From: an uncultured Prevotellaceae bacterium
Lineage (GTDB): Bacteria > Bacteroidota > Bacteroidia > Bacteroidales > Bacteroidaceae
DNA: 64,000 nucleotides
Direction of reading: 5' to 3'
NCBI GenBank assembly: GCA_900315745.1
Contig: ONAG01000009.1
Coordinates: 1 to 64,000, forward strand
Shown here: positions 28,189-38,263 of the stretch, one piece after another
Layout: each line of letters starts with the position of its first letter
Position numbering within the stretch: the stretch's first letter is position 1
Program-made: the position numbers and the translations under genes
The notes under the pieces: generated by a model
What the model was told of the DNA's origin: nothing
Database searches by the model: none
The model's input: the letters and a program-made list of their open reading frames with translations, nothing else

Positions 28189-31100
28189 TCGTTGCCTTTT
28201 ATCGAATCGGCTGATATTGAATCTCTTCTCACAGCAAATCTTTGGGGTGCAGCAGGCATTGTCCTTTGGTCTGTCTTGAATCTGAAGATATCCCTGAAAT
28301 GCTGTAGTTTTCTTCTCCACAGGAAACCACCTCCATATTCCCCTATCTCACCTTCGAGCCAATCGTAAGAATCCCTGTCATAGAACACTTTCAGATATTT
28401 GTTTGAGGTGGTGCTAAGTCTGTATTCAGCAGCCACATTGGTGAAGAAAGACTGGTTGGCTGTTTCACTTCCTGTAGAGACCTTTCCACCCACAATAATC
28501 CGCAATCTGTTGTTCCAGAATCGTTTGGCGAATTTAAAGGAATAGTCGGTATGCATTGTGCCCGAAGCATCCGTAGCGTTATCCACACCTACAGAAAGGT
28601 CGAGGGTTCTAAGTGCATTGCCAGTGATGTTGTTTATTTCGTTTTGCAAGAAAGAGCTCAAAGCCCCATTCATTGTGAATCCGCTTGTGTTTCCATCGGC
28701 GAGATACATTCCTGTGGTAAGCATGGTGACCGCCACCTTCCCTCTCTCTTCTGTGGTCATGGAAGCCAATTCCGTACCTATATTCATATCATCTGGTGCG
28801 TCTATGAAGAACTCCAATCCCATGTTGTTGAGTGTCTGGGAAATAATCACACCACATTCAAAGTTGACACTCCTTGTGCCACCACCCTCATCCTCCACTG
28901 TGGCCTTTCTGCTCTCAGTGGCTGTGATATGCAAGATTGGGTTCATCGGTTCACCACGGAATTCTATGTAGCTACCTTCCTGTATGGTGAAAGTCTTGAG
29001 AGGAATGACGGGCAGAGAATATTTCATTTCAGCATCTTTCAGCGTATATCTTCCTGTCAGTCTGAGATTGTCAACAGTATTATATTGCATTCTCAAATTG
29101 CCACCACCTACCAAGTCGATGTAGTTGCTGTGGTCGGAGTTGAGGTCACATTTTATTCTTGCCCCTTCGTCCACATTCAAAGTAAGGTCCATGTTGAATC
29201 CCGACAAAGTTGGGCGAGAGACCGTCTGTACTGTAGAGTCGTTGAAATCCACGAATTTCACGAGTTCATCAAGTCTTGTGTCTGCAGTCAATGGCGTATC
29301 ACGCATCACGTATGTCATGTCTGTTGATCCCAGCACGTCAACCCTTCCTCTCATAGACAAGGCATCCAGAGGTCCTTTCATTGTTCCGAAGAAATTGACA
29401 AAAGCCTTTCCAAAAGCCTCCGACTTGGGATTCTCCTTGGCATTTACCACCAAGAAATCGCGTGCCCGCATCCTAAGGTCAAGCTTCATGTCATCAAAGT
29501 TGGAGAAGTCGAAATATCCAGAGATGTTGAGTGGCGTTTTATTAGCATCAAGCACCTCAAAGTTCTCAAATAGCAGATTGCTCCCTACTATTCTTACAGG
29601 ATCGTCAGCCACTTTCACCTCAATGCCATACGGAATGCTGAAAATGGAAGTGTTTTCAAGGAACAACTCACCATTTACATCAGGTTTTGACAGACTCCCC
29701 TTGACAGCCAAATCGCCCTCTGCCGTACCCTTGAAGCCCAAGAGTTGGTCGGGTATGAAGCCATTGGCTATCGCAAGTGGGAATTTGTCAAGATGCAAAT
29801 TGGCATCAAGGAAGCCCTCTCCCTTTGGATTGTAGTTACCCACGAGACTTCCAACCTCCTCACCATCGCTAAAGACAATGCCATCAACATGGTGTGTGCC
29901 ATCCTCATTAGGCATATAGACGAACTCCGTCCCCAAGTTGCCCATATTGTTGCCTTCAAAAATCATGTTTGCCACATCGAGTGTACTCGAAACCGAGACA
30001 TGCTCACTTGTTTGCACCAAGTGGAAGTCACCATTAGCCTCACCAGCCACCTTGGGGAGATAAGGCAGTATTGAGAACACCCGTTCCAAGTCGATTTTAC
30101 TCATACTGACAGTCAGGTCTTGCAGGGCATCAAGGTTGTCATCATCGGTATAGACCTGTATATGAGCCCCTTGGTCAGACTTCAGCTTCAGATTGGCAGA
30201 CAATCTTTTGTCATCCCCAAGGAAGATGTAATTGTCTTTATTAGCTTCAAAAGGTACGTATCCTAATACAGGATTTGTATTGGTGAGATTTATCATCACC
30301 CCATTGTTTTCAATAGCAGCCACCGCCCCAAGGTCAAGTCCGAGTTTGTCGTTTCGGTCAAAGAGTTTCACATTCACGTCAGCTCCTTTTTCCAATATTG
30401 ACCCATTGAATTGGGCGTTGAAGCAATATTGGGGATTGTCTGGTCCATTACGCACGGCACCATCATATTTGAACCCTGTGCTGTCGGTGACGACATTGAA
30501 TCTCACTTCATCCAATGCGATGCTGTCAGCCATCAGATTGTCTATCGCCACCTGTCCGTTGAGACCTGAGAAATTCGAAGATTTCAAGTCAACCAACAGA
30601 TGGTCGAATGCATAACCCTTCTCTTCAAGAAGATTGACAAAGAAATTATTGCGCCCAGAATCGATATAAACATTTGCATCAGGCAACTTGTTGCGTAGCT
30701 GAGCCTGGTCAAAATGCTTGTCTTTGAGTTGTTGAGTGAGTTCCTTTGTGAAATTTTCCACCTGTCCCAACATTTTCTTATACCCGCCTTTTCCATTCAT
30801 GCGCAAATGGAAATCGCCACAATCGGCGTATGCGAAGGTGGTGTCTTTTCTTGTGAGCAAATCGACATCCAAGTCATCAGGCTTGAAAATGGTGTTATTA
30901 TATCCTATTGTCATGTCAGCCACCGACCCTGAGACCTTGTAAAACTCTTTCATGTCGGAATCCACATCCAGATGAGCACAGCCAGCAAAGGTGAAAGGAG
31001 TGTCCACCAACCCTAAGCGGTGCAAGTCGGCTGTGGTCAAGTCGCATGCGAAAGTACCTTGGAGCCTTTTCTTGTCCATGATAGCATTGAAAGAAATATT

Positions 31101-32951
31101 GCCGTTGAGCAGAGGATTGCGACTGTCTATGTCGGCTATCAATCTACCACGAGACAAGGTGGCGTCAGCCCTCATTCCATCGAGGTCGTATTTGTCGTAC
31201 TTGAACTGTTTTATTTGCGCCTTAGCCCTCAAAGACGTATTAGGCGACATGAAGTCGGTGCCCTGACCGTCAGCCTCTATATGAGCCGTGAGCGGACTAA
31301 GTCCCATTTTTGGCAAGAAATGTTGCAAGGGGAAACGCTCTGCATCCACGGTTGCTGAATATTTCATGGCTTTGGCATCGAAAGCCACATTTGCCTTGAC
31401 ACGCCCACCACCCTCTGAAGCAGTGAAATCAGCTCCATAAAGACTGCCATTTGCCTTGAAATTGCCATCGAGTGCAATGTCATGAGGTATCACCACATTG
31501 TCTGATACTGATTTAGGAATCATGCCGGTGACAAAATCAATATTGTTGGCGGTGCCCTTCAGTTTAACGTCTGCCTTGAACTTGTCAAAATTGTCGAGAT
31601 TTGCCAAATATCCATCGGCATGCATTTGCAGAGCGGTAGGCAAAGTAACATTCATGCCTTTAAGATTGACCTTTTTCATGTTACCCTCGGCAACACCCTT
31701 GATGGCAAGTGGTCGGTTGGGCCATTTTCTCACGAAGTCTGCAGGCATGTCCCCCATGAATCTCATGAGGTCTTGTTTTCCGAAGGAGCCATCCACATCA
31801 GCTCTCAACTGTCCAGGATTCTTTTCGTCGAACGCATTGAAATCCATGTTGACGTTCGCTTTTAGGCGAGAGTCTGGTGTTTCCAAATACATGTTGTCCA
31901 ATCTGACAGTCTTTTGGTCGAGAGCCACCATTGTCTTGAACTGCTCCACATTGATGCCACTTTTCTCTTTCAAGGCACAGGATTTCAAGTCAAGATTGAG
32001 TCTGTCTCCAGAATACACAATATCGTCTGCCACGATATTGATGTCGGAAGCCGCTATATGCTGAGCATCAAAGCCTTTGCCTCTTGGTTTGTCATTGGCA
32101 TCATAATTAGCAGAGCCGCCCTCCCACTCCAACTTGGACAACCTATAATCATTATCCTCAGGACGGATATTGGCATGCGATGCCGTCAGCTTGTCTGTAA
32201 CCACTTTCACTGATGACTTCCCAGGCATTTGCAAATCTACATTAGTGGTTGCCAACAAGAGGTCGTCCAACTGGTACGCGTTGTTTTTCAGGTCTATGTT
32301 GGCATTGTTTGCCTTGGCATCACCCACATAAGCCTTGACCTTCATGGAGTCTCCAGGCATGCTGAGATTCACCCTTGTCCGTGAGATCTGTAGCTGTTTC
32401 ACCTTGACAAGCCAGTCTAATGGTGTCTTGGTAGTGTCCGGTGGCACAGTGTCTGCCAGACAAATTTCAAGACAGGCACTGTCGAGTTTTGCAGTGTTCA
32501 CATTAGCCAACGACGTGTTGAGATCTACGTTATGGCATTCCAAATCAAGCGATTCCACATTGCCTTTCACACGCAAATCTTCAACAAGTCCGTCGGTATT
32601 GAGTTTTAGCTTTCTGAATCCGAGGGCATCCACTTCCACCTTCTTGTGCAACAAAGGTTTAAGTTGCACGTCAACAAAGAGTTTTTCCACATCGGCGATA
32701 GTGTCTCTCAGCCCTTGTATGGAGTCATTGTCCTTTATTGCCTTTACGTTTTCCAAAGTCAGGTCGAGAGGGAATCGCAAAGACACATGGCCCACGGTGA
32801 TGTCCATACCTGTCTTTTCGGAGGCTATTGCAGCAGCCTTCTTCACAGCCCAGTTCTGCACTGGCGGAGTATAAAGCAGAACCGTAAGCAGCAAAAAGAG
32901 CAGAATGGGAATGAGCAGCAGTATGCCAACCCATTTCATCACCTTTTTCAT
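28185..32951 (-). CDS. tamB: TamB-like translocation/assembly protein (DUF490)
   Basis: A 1588-residue protein with one N-terminal membrane helix (GILLLIPILLFLLLTVLLY), then an AsmA-like start (PPVQNWAVKKAAAIASEKTG ... ITVGHVSLRFPLDLTLENV), over a thousand residues of repeated beta-strand turns such as LDVDSDMKEFYKVSG, and the DUF490 domain near the C-terminus (VEDEGGGTRSVNFECGVIIS, NIGTELASMTTEERGKVAVT). TamB bridges inner and outer membranes as a hydrophobic groove and works with TamA/TamL in outer-membrane protein or phospholipid delivery. Followed by the TamL gene with a 4-bp ATGA overlap, and 8 bp after the Mrp gene, so it is third in a four-gene operon. Length is at the large end, typical for Bacteroidetes. 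Confidence 0.92.
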   Translation of the reverse strand: MKKVMKWVGILLLIPILLFLLLTVLLYTPPVQNWAVKKAAAIASEKTGMDITVGHVSLRFPLDLTLENVKAIKDNDSIQGLRDTIADVEKLFVDVQLKPLLHKKVEVDALGFRKLKLNTDGLVEDLRVKGNVESLDLECHNVDLNTSLANVNTAKLDSACLEICLADTVPPDTTKTPLDWLVKVKQLQISRTRVNLSMPGDSMKVKAYVGDAKANNANIDLKNNAYQLDDLLLATTNVDLQMPGKSSVKVVTDKLTASHANIRPEDNDYRLSKLEWEGGSANYDANDKPRGKGFDAQHIAASDINIVADDIVYSGDRLNLDLKSCALKEKSGINVEQFKTMVALDQKTVRLDNMYLETPDSRLKANVNMDFNAFDEKNPGQLRADVDGSFGKQDLMRFMGDMPADFVRKWPNRPLAIKGVAEGNMKKVNLKGMNVTLPTALQMHADGYLANLDNFDKFKADVKLKGTANNIDFVTGMIPKSVSDNVVIPHDIALDGNFKANGSLYGADFTASEGGGRVKANVAFDAKAMKYSATVDAERFPLQHFLPKMGLSPLTAHIEADGQGTDFMSPNTSLRAKAQIKQFKYDKYDLDGMRADATLSRGRLIADIDSRNPLLNGNISFNAIMDKKRLQGTFACDLTTADLHRLGLVDTPFTFAGCAHLDVDSDMKEFYKVSGSVADMTIGYNNTIFKPDDLDVDLLTRKDTTFAYADCGDFHLRMNGKGGYKKMLGQVENFTKELTQQLKDKHFDQAQLRNKLPDANVYIDSGRNNFFVNLLEEKGYAFDHLLVDLKSSNFSGLNGQVAIDNLMADSIALDEVRFNVVTDSTGFKYDGAVRNGPDNPQYCFNAQFNGSILEKGADVNVKLFDRNDKLGLDLGAVAAIENNGVMINLTNTNPVLGYVPFEANKDNYIFLGDDKRLSANLKLKSDQGAHIQVYTDDDNLDALQDLTVSMSKIDLERVFSILPYLPKVAGEANGDFHLVQTSEHVSVSSTLDVANMIFEGNNMGNLGTEFVYMPNEDGTHHVDGIVFSDGEEVGSLVGNYNPKGEGFLDANLHLDKFPLAIANGFIPDQLLGFKGTAEGDLAVKGSLSKPDVNGELFLENTSIFSIPYGIEVKVADDPVRIVGSNLLFENFEVLDANKTPLNISGYFDFSNFDDMKLDLRMRARDFLVVNAKENPKSEAFGKAFVNFFGTMKGPLDALSMRGRVDVLGSTDMTYVMRDTPLTADTRLDELVKFVDFNDSTVQTVSRPTLSGFNMDLTLNVDEGARIKCDLNSDHSNYIDLVGGGNLRMQYNTVDNLRLTGRYTLKDAEMKYSLPVIPLKTFTIQEGSYIEFRGEPMNPILHITATESRKATVEDEGGGTRSVNFECGVIISQTLNNMGLEFFIDAPDDMNIGTELASMTTEERGKVAVTMLTTGMYLADGNTSGFTMNGALSSFLQNEINNITGNALRTLDLSVGVDNATDASGTMHTDYSFKFAKRFWNNRLRIIVGGKVSTGSETANQSFFTNVAAEYRLSTTSNKYLKVFYDRDSYDWLEGEIGEYGGGFLWRRKLQHFRDIFRFKTDQRTMPAAPQRFAVRRDSISADSIKGNE

Positions 32952-32959
32952 GACCTTTC

Positions 32960-34057
32960 TTATTTTGTTTTCACCACCTGCGAGGGAGCCTTCTCACGGT
33001 TTCGCCTGTTGGTGACAGTCACCACGGCTTGTGCGAGATTAATGAAGGCCTGCCCTGTGGCAGTGTCAACCTGTGTGGCGGCGGGAGCTCCCGTGTCACC
33101 ACTTTGGCAGATGCTTTGCACAAGAGGAATCTGTGCGAGCAGAGGTATTCCCATTTCCTTGGCAAGGTTCTTGCATCCCTCCTTGCCAAAAATGAAATAT
33201 TTGTTTTGAGGCAACTCTGCTGGAGTAAACCATGCCATGTTTTCCACCAAACCGAGGATAGGCACGTTCACCTTATCATTCTTATACATGTCGATACCCT
33301 TGCGTGCATCTGCCAATGCCACCTCTTGCGGGGTGCTTACGATGACAGCCCCTGTGATGGCAAGCGTTTGCAACAGGGTGAGATGGATGTCGCTTGTTCC
33401 AGGAGGTGTGTCGAGAATGAAATAGTCGAGTTCTCCCCAGTCAGCGTCGGCGATGAGTTGTTTCAAGGCATTTGAAGCCATTCCTCCCCGCCATAAAGTA
33501 GCAGTGTCAGGGTTTACGAAAAAGCCTATGCTGAGCAATTTCACCCCATATTTTTCTATAGGTTCTATTAGGTCTCTCCCGTCAACGTTAACTGCATAAG
33601 GTCTTGCATCTTCCACTCCGAGCATCTTGGGTATTGACGGACCGAAGATGTCGGTGTCGAGCAATCCCACCTTGTACCCCAATTTGGCAAGTGCTATTGC
33701 CAAATTGACGGAAACGGTGCTTTTGCCCACTCCTCCCTTGCCAGAGCTGACAGCAATGACATTCTTCACCTTGGGAAGCATTTTCCCCGGTTCAGGTCTT
33801 GCAGCCGACTTGTATTCGGCTGTAATGTCAACCTTCACCTCGTTGCTTACGTGATAGTGTATTGCCGCCTCCGCAGCTTTCATGGTGGACTTCAGGAAGG
33901 GGTCGGTGTCTCTCGGGAAAATGAGAGAGAAGGAAACAGACATGCCATCGATTCGGATGTTGTCGGCAACCATTTCACTCTCTATCAAGTTCTTTTTTGT
34001 CCCTGGGTAAACGACTGTGGCGAGAGCGTCAAGAATAAGCTTCGGATAAAGCGTCAT
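32960..34057 (-). CDS. Mrp/NBP35-family iron-sulfur carrier ATPase
   Basis: A 365-residue P-loop ATPase. Start at 34057 (MTLYPKLILDAL), an ATGA overlap with the HMA gene before it; the upstream ATG at 34066 is also in frame. An N-terminal MIP18/DUF59-like domain (about 5-85) precedes the deviant Walker A loop SSGKGGVGKST, DTDIFGPSIPKMLG and DTPPGTSDIHLTL. The Cys pair (CxxC) that carries the cluster in E. coli-type Mrp/ApbC is absent: the segment reads VENMAWFTPAELPQNKY, with Ala/Pro in place. Such Cys-less forms occur in Bacteroidetes as far as I recall, so the cluster-transfer role is likely but not certain. Confidence 0.88.
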   Translation of the reverse strand: MTLYPKLILDALATVVYPGTKKNLIESEMVADNIRIDGMSVSFSLIFPRDTDPFLKSTMKAAEAAIHYHVSNEVKVDITAEYKSAARPEPGKMLPKVKNVIAVSSGKGGVGKSTVSVNLAIALAKLGYKVGLLDTDIFGPSIPKMLGVEDARPYAVNVDGRDLIEPIEKYGVKLLSIGFFVNPDTATLWRGGMASNALKQLIADADWGELDYFILDTPPGTSDIHLTLLQTLAITGAVIVSTPQEVALADARKGIDMYKNDKVNVPILGLVENMAWFTPAELPQNKYFIFGKEGCKNLAKEMGIPLLAQIPLVQSICQSGDTGAPAATQVDTATGQAFINLAQAVVTVTNRRNREKAPSQVVKTK

Positions 34058-34404
34058 TCCCCACACCCTCCTTCAGCATTCTTCTCGGTACACTTGTGTT
34101 CCTCTTTCTGAATGACTTCTCCTGGAGCCAATTTACGTGCCTTGAATCCAGATGTCTCAAAAACATTCATGAGGGTCTCCTCTGATGTCTTCTTCGCATT
34201 GTATTGTATTGTCACTGTCTGGTCAGCAACGCTTGTCTCAATAGACTTGATTCCCTTAACATCCTTGAATCCCTCCTTCACACGGTTCTCGCATCTCGTG
34301 CAATGCATCTGGGGATTGGTAGTGACCACAAGTGTACGAATGTCTTTAGCATTCATCATAGTAGCTGTCATCAACATAAACAGCATAAACACTAATTTTC
34401 TCAT
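34054..34404 (-). CDS. Secreted heavy-metal-associated (HMA) domain protein
   Basis: A 116-residue exported protein: signal peptide of about 19 residues (MRKLVFMLFMLMTATMMNAK), then one ferredoxin-like HMA domain with the metal site MHCTRCENR (Cys35, Cys38) and the typical VKEGFKDVKGIKSIETSV and ETLMNVFETSGFKARKL elements. The Cys-rich tail (HKCTEKNAEGGCGE) could add metal binding. HMA domains of this form usually bind Cu(I) or Zn(II); in the periplasm it would act as a metal chaperone or buffer. It is the first gene of an operon with Mrp, TamB and TamL, with its own good promoter. Confidence 0.85.
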   Translation of the reverse strand: MRKLVFMLFMLMTATMMNAKDIRTLVVTTNPQMHCTRCENRVKEGFKDVKGIKSIETSVADQTVTIQYNAKKTSEETLMNVFETSGFKARKLAPGEVIQKEEHKCTEKNAEGGCGE

Positions 34405-34443
34405 TTTTGCTTTGTTTCTTTTGATTTTACATAATTAAGTGCT

Positions 34444-34475
34444 GCAAATTTAGCCAAAACCCATGAATAATCAAA
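34444..34475 (-). promoter_or_regulatory. Promoter of HMA-Mrp-TamB-TamL operon
   Basis: On the minus strand TTTG (34475-34472), 19 nt, TAAATTTGC (34452-34444): an exact consensus match. The leader is about 35 nt. Confidence 0.85.
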
Positions 34476-34512
34476 GGTTTTGAGATTTTTTATGACGGAC
34501 AGCCAATCAAAA

Positions 34513-34544
34513 TTTGCTTGTATGGATAAGAATGATTAATTTCG
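34513..34544 (+). promoter_or_regulatory. Promoter of the CE7 esterase gene
   Basis: TTTG (34513-34516), 20 nt, TAATTTCG (34537-34544), a one-mismatch version of TAnnTTTG. It supports the ATG at 34634 with a leader of about 80 nt. Confidence 0.5.
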
Positions 34545-34633
34545 CCAAAAATAAAAAGGGGTGTGCATCAAACGATTGATGGCATTGCATGAATTATTTG
34601 GGTTACAAATGGAAAACAAACAAAAACAGCTAT

Positions 34634-35989
34634 ATGAAAACAAACAAGAACGATCAAAAAAAAGCAAATGTGAGGTTCAAGAACCATTTCGTGAAAGCAA
34701 TACGACACATCACATTGTTGTATGTCTTCCTATTGTCAAGTCTGTCGGCAAATTGCGAGAACTACCCCTATAGAAGTGATGTCCTTTGGGTGACTGTCCC
34801 CGACCACGCCGACTGGATATACAAGACAGGTGAGGATGCCATCGTGGAGGTACAATTCTACAAATATGGCATTCCACGTGATGTGGAAGTGGAATACAGC
34901 ATTGGCACAGACTTGCTTCCGAGTGACAAGAAAGGGAAAGCCACACTCAAACAAGGACGTGCAAAAATCAACATGGGTACAAGCAAGCAACCTGGATTTA
35001 GAGACATGAGACTCACAGCAACTATCGATGGTACAACCTACCGCCATCATGTGAAGGTGGGATTCTCACCAGAAAAGATTCAGCCATTCACACAAGAGCC
35101 CAAGGACTTTCAGAGCTATTGGCAGAAAGCCGTTGAAGAGAACAAGAAGACCGAGATGAAATATACCATCACCGCCGTCAGCGATATGAGTGATGAGACA
35201 ACTGATGCATTCTTGGTGAAGCTGAAGGTGGACAGCCGCCATTGGCTCTATGGTTACCTGCTCTATCCCAAGAATGCCGCCCCCAAAAGCTGTCCTGTTG
35301 TGCTGACACCTCCGGGTGCAGGCGTGAAGACCATAAAAGAAGTGACCAGCCGCCCTTACTTCCAACAAAACGGCATGATACGTTTTGTGACAGAAATACA
35401 CGGACTACGCCCCACCCTCGATGAAGAAGACTTCATAGACGTGCGCTCTGCTTTCAGCGAATACTTGGAGATGGGTCTTGACAATCCCGACCATTTCTAC
35501 ATGCGTCACGTCTATTTAGGTCTGGTGCGATGCATCGACTTCCTTACATCCCTGCCAGAATGGGACGGCAAGAATGTTGCCGTGTTAGGAGGCAGCCAAG
35601 GCGGTGCTTTGTCAATCATCGCTGCGGCACTCGACAAGCGCGTAACCCTGTGTGTTGCCAACCATCCCGCATTGAGCGACATGGCTGCAGGCAGCAAAGA
35701 CCTCACGAGCGGATACCCACATTACAAGAAAGATTTCTACAGCGAAGCCAATGTCCGCACCATGGCTTATTATGATGTTGTGAATTTTGCCCGCCACGTC
35801 ACCTGTCCTGTTTACATGACATGGGGTTACAATGACGACACTTGTCCACCAACCACCTCATATGCCGTGTGGAACACATTTACATGCGACAAGGAAAGCC
35901 TCATCACACCAATCAACGAGCATTGGACCTCGGATGCCACCAACAAGAACCAAATGGAGTGGCTAAAGAAGAAGATAGGACAAAAGTAG
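34634..35989 (+). CDS. CE7-type acetyl xylan esterase (AXE1 family)
   Basis: A 451-residue exported alpha/beta-hydrolase. Start at 34634 (MKTNKNDQKK); a basic segment precedes a signal-like helix (ITLLYVFLLSSLSA). Residues about 45-130 form a beta-sandwich before the AXE1/cephalosporin C deacetylase domain. Nucleophile Ser321 (GGSQGG), acid Asp401 or 402 (GYNDDTCPP) and His430 (NEHWTS) are all present. CE7 enzymes remove acetyl groups from xylo-oligosaccharides and similar small acetyl esters. The extra N-terminal domain makes it about 130 residues longer than simple CE7 proteins. Not in an operon with other glycan genes; convergent with the helicase gene, with only 19 bp between stops. Confidence 0.88.
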   Translation: MKTNKNDQKKANVRFKNHFVKAIRHITLLYVFLLSSLSANCENYPYRSDVLWVTVPDHADWIYKTGEDAIVEVQFYKYGIPRDVEVEYSIGTDLLPSDKKGKATLKQGRAKINMGTSKQPGFRDMRLTATIDGTTYRHHVKVGFSPEKIQPFTQEPKDFQSYWQKAVEENKKTEMKYTITAVSDMSDETTDAFLVKLKVDSRHWLYGYLLYPKNAAPKSCPVVLTPPGAGVKTIKEVTSRPYFQQNGMIRFVTEIHGLRPTLDEEDFIDVRSAFSEYLEMGLDNPDHFYMRHVYLGLVRCIDFLTSLPEWDGKNVAVLGGSQGGALSIIAAALDKRVTLCVANHPALSDMAAGSKDLTSGYPHYKKDFYSEANVRTMAYYDVVNFARHVTCPVYMTWGYNDDTCPPTTSYAVWNTFTCDKESLITPINEHWTSDATNKNQMEWLKKKIGQK

Positions 35990-36008
35990 GTTTCTATTTC
36001 TTGAACAC

Positions 36009-38186
36009 TCACTTGTCTTTTTCCATAGCTTTCATCACAAGACGTATCTCATCGTATGTAAGTTCTGGCGGACAAAGTGCCTTTATTGGGTTTATGCCAT
36101 CTGCCGTACCCACCATATTCACCACGCGCTGTATTGCCTTGATATTGTCAGGATGCACCAATTGGTCGAGCCTTATCTCACCCGACTCCAGATATCGGGA
36201 CAGGTGGTTGATGATGGTGGAGCGTGTCAGTCCCCTTTCCTTGGCTATCTGACTTGGAGTGAGTCCCTCTTGGTACAAATTCATGGTAGTCACCCATGTC
36301 TTTTCCTTTGGAGGTTTTGGCACCTTTTTGTCGGCTTTAGCCTTCGTCTTCTGCCGTTTTCTGCCTTCTCCCTCTTCCATGGCATCGAGCAAAGCCATCT
36401 GCTTCTGCTTGAGATATACGTCAACAGAAAAGCCCAATTGAGCAATGTTGTGCAGCAACAATTTGCTTGAGACATATTTCTGTTGCACATCAGGCAGCAA
36501 GTGAGACATTCTCTTCTTCACCTGCTGATTGCTGATATTCACCCCTTTAGCCAACAGCAAGGGCTTTGACATCACCTCGTCGAGTGCATGTTCAAAATAG
36601 TCGGCACTCCTGCGCACACGCTGCAGGAAAGTCTTCTCATGCAATGTAGCTATACTTGCCTGCATTATGACCGTCCTCCATTTGGCAGCGACATCCATCA
36701 CGCGCGTCTTCAGTTCTTCGAGAGTGCTTCTCTGTAAAGCCTCCAACTGTGGGTGACTCCTTGAGAAATGCTCTATGAACACCCTGACAAGCTGTTCCTG
36801 CAGATTTTTCAACATCTGGAAGTCGAACAACTCAAGCAACAAATGGCGATAATACTCTTCCTTCAACAATGGAAGCCTTGATATGCTATTCTCCGCATTC
36901 TCACCTTGATGTGAAATATAGTCATCCACCCTGACATCTGAAATGATGGCGCGAGGAGGTATCGGGGAAGAAAGCACCATACCCTCCAATGTCCGGCAAC
37001 GGCTCAATGCCACATACACCTGACCAGGTGCGAACGACATGCCTGCATCAATGATGGCATGGTCGAAAGTGAGTCCTTGACTTTTGTGTATAGTAATTGC
37101 CCACGCCAATCGAAGCGGGTACTGCACAAAAGTTCCCAACACCTCTGTCTCTATCTCACGAGTCTCATCATTGATAGAATATCTTGTATTCTCCCATGTA
37201 AGTGGCTCCACGTCAATGGGTTCGTCATCACCAGGACAAAGGACTACAATTTTGTCTTTTGCCAACTGCGTCACCCTGCCTATGCGTCCATTATAGAACC
37301 TGCCTTCTCCAGAAGGATCGTTTTTCACGAACATCACCTGTGTGCCCACCTTCAGAGTCAAAGTATCGCTTGTAGGATAAGAAAAGTCGGGGAAGGTGCC
37401 ATCCACTTTTGCATTGTACACATATTGTGGTGTCGTCAGCCGAGCCAGTTCGCTATCATTATAATGGTCTGCAAACCGATTATGTGTGGTAAGTCTGATA
37501 TAGCCATCCTCCGGTCTTGGCACAAACCTTGGCATGCATCTGGAATTAAGCATGTTGAGGTCTTCTTCTGTAACATTCCCCGAACGCACATGGTTGAGCA
37601 GCTGGATGAAAGAGTAATCCTGCTGCCGATAGACCTTGTCCAACTGTATCGTTACATAGTCTATCTGTGCAAGAGCCTTGGAACCAAAGAAATAAGGGGT
37701 GTCGTAATATGGTTGAAGCAAGTGCTCATCCTCGGGAGTCACCACTGGTGTGAGTTGTTGCAAGTCGCCTATCATCAGCAGTTGCACACCCCCGAAAGGC
37801 AGCAATCTATTACGGTATCTTCGCAGGACATTGTCTATGGCATCAAGCAAGTCGCTTCTCACCATCGATATTTCATCAATGATGAGAAGGTCGATAGACG
37901 CGATGACTCTTCGTTTGTTTAGACCGAAGTCGAACTTGCTTTTTATCTTTGCATCAGGCACAAAAGGAGTCAAGGGCAACTGAAAAAAAGAATGGATGGT
38001 TACTCCCCCTGCATTGATGGCAGCCACTCCTGTAGGTGCTACGACAATAGACCGTTTCTTTGAACGGCTCACCACAGTTTTCAAGAAAGTGGTCTTGCCC
38101 GTTCCCGCCTTTCCAGTTAGGAAAATGCTTCGGCCTGTGTTTTCCACAAACTCCCATGCTATGCGCAAATAGTCGTTTTTTTCCAT
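36009..38186 (-). CDS. Pif1-like helicase with C-terminal HTH domain
   Basis: A 725-residue superfamily 1B helicase. Walker A GKAGTGKTTF (25-34), Walker B LLIIDEISM, the Pif1 elements RRYRNRLLPFGG, MIGDLQQLTPV and KVYRQQD, and the last motifs TIHKSQGLTFDHAIID and VYVALSRCRT are present. Residues about 440-620 are helical; about 650-695 form a helicase-associated HTH (NLYQEGLTPSQIAKERGLTR). Such proteins unwind forked DNA or G-quadruplexes and act in replication and repair. It is the last gene of a minus-strand group after the calcium-type ATPase and DUF4359-like genes, 77 bp after the latter; no promoter was recognised in that gap. Confidence 0.88.
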   Translation of the reverse strand: MEKNDYLRIAWEFVENTGRSIFLTGKAGTGKTTFLKTVVSRSKKRSIVVAPTGVAAINAGGVTIHSFFQLPLTPFVPDAKIKSKFDFGLNKRRVIASIDLLIIDEISMVRSDLLDAIDNVLRRYRNRLLPFGGVQLLMIGDLQQLTPVVTPEDEHLLQPYYDTPYFFGSKALAQIDYVTIQLDKVYRQQDYSFIQLLNHVRSGNVTEEDLNMLNSRCMPRFVPRPEDGYIRLTTHNRFADHYNDSELARLTTPQYVYNAKVDGTFPDFSYPTSDTLTLKVGTQVMFVKNDPSGEGRFYNGRIGRVTQLAKDKIVVLCPGDDEPIDVEPLTWENTRYSINDETREIETEVLGTFVQYPLRLAWAITIHKSQGLTFDHAIIDAGMSFAPGQVYVALSRCRTLEGMVLSSPIPPRAIISDVRVDDYISHQGENAENSISRLPLLKEEYYRHLLLELFDFQMLKNLQEQLVRVFIEHFSRSHPQLEALQRSTLEELKTRVMDVAAKWRTVIMQASIATLHEKTFLQRVRRSADYFEHALDEVMSKPLLLAKGVNISNQQVKKRMSHLLPDVQQKYVSSKLLLHNIAQLGFSVDVYLKQKQMALLDAMEEGEGRKRQKTKAKADKKVPKPPKEKTWVTTMNLYQEGLTPSQIAKERGLTRSTIINHLSRYLESGEIRLDQLVHPDNIKAIQRVVNMVGTADGINPIKALCPPELTYDEIRLVMKAMEKDK

Positions 38187-38263
38187 GGTTGGCTGTTGGG
38201 TTTTTATGTTGTGGGGGGTATGATGTCACTTATATGAGACTGTTGACAAAATTATTTGGCCAA

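Noticed and set aside
37059-37922. 287-residue plus-strand ORF opposite the helicase
   Set aside because: Antisense shadow of the conserved Pif1 helicase motifs.
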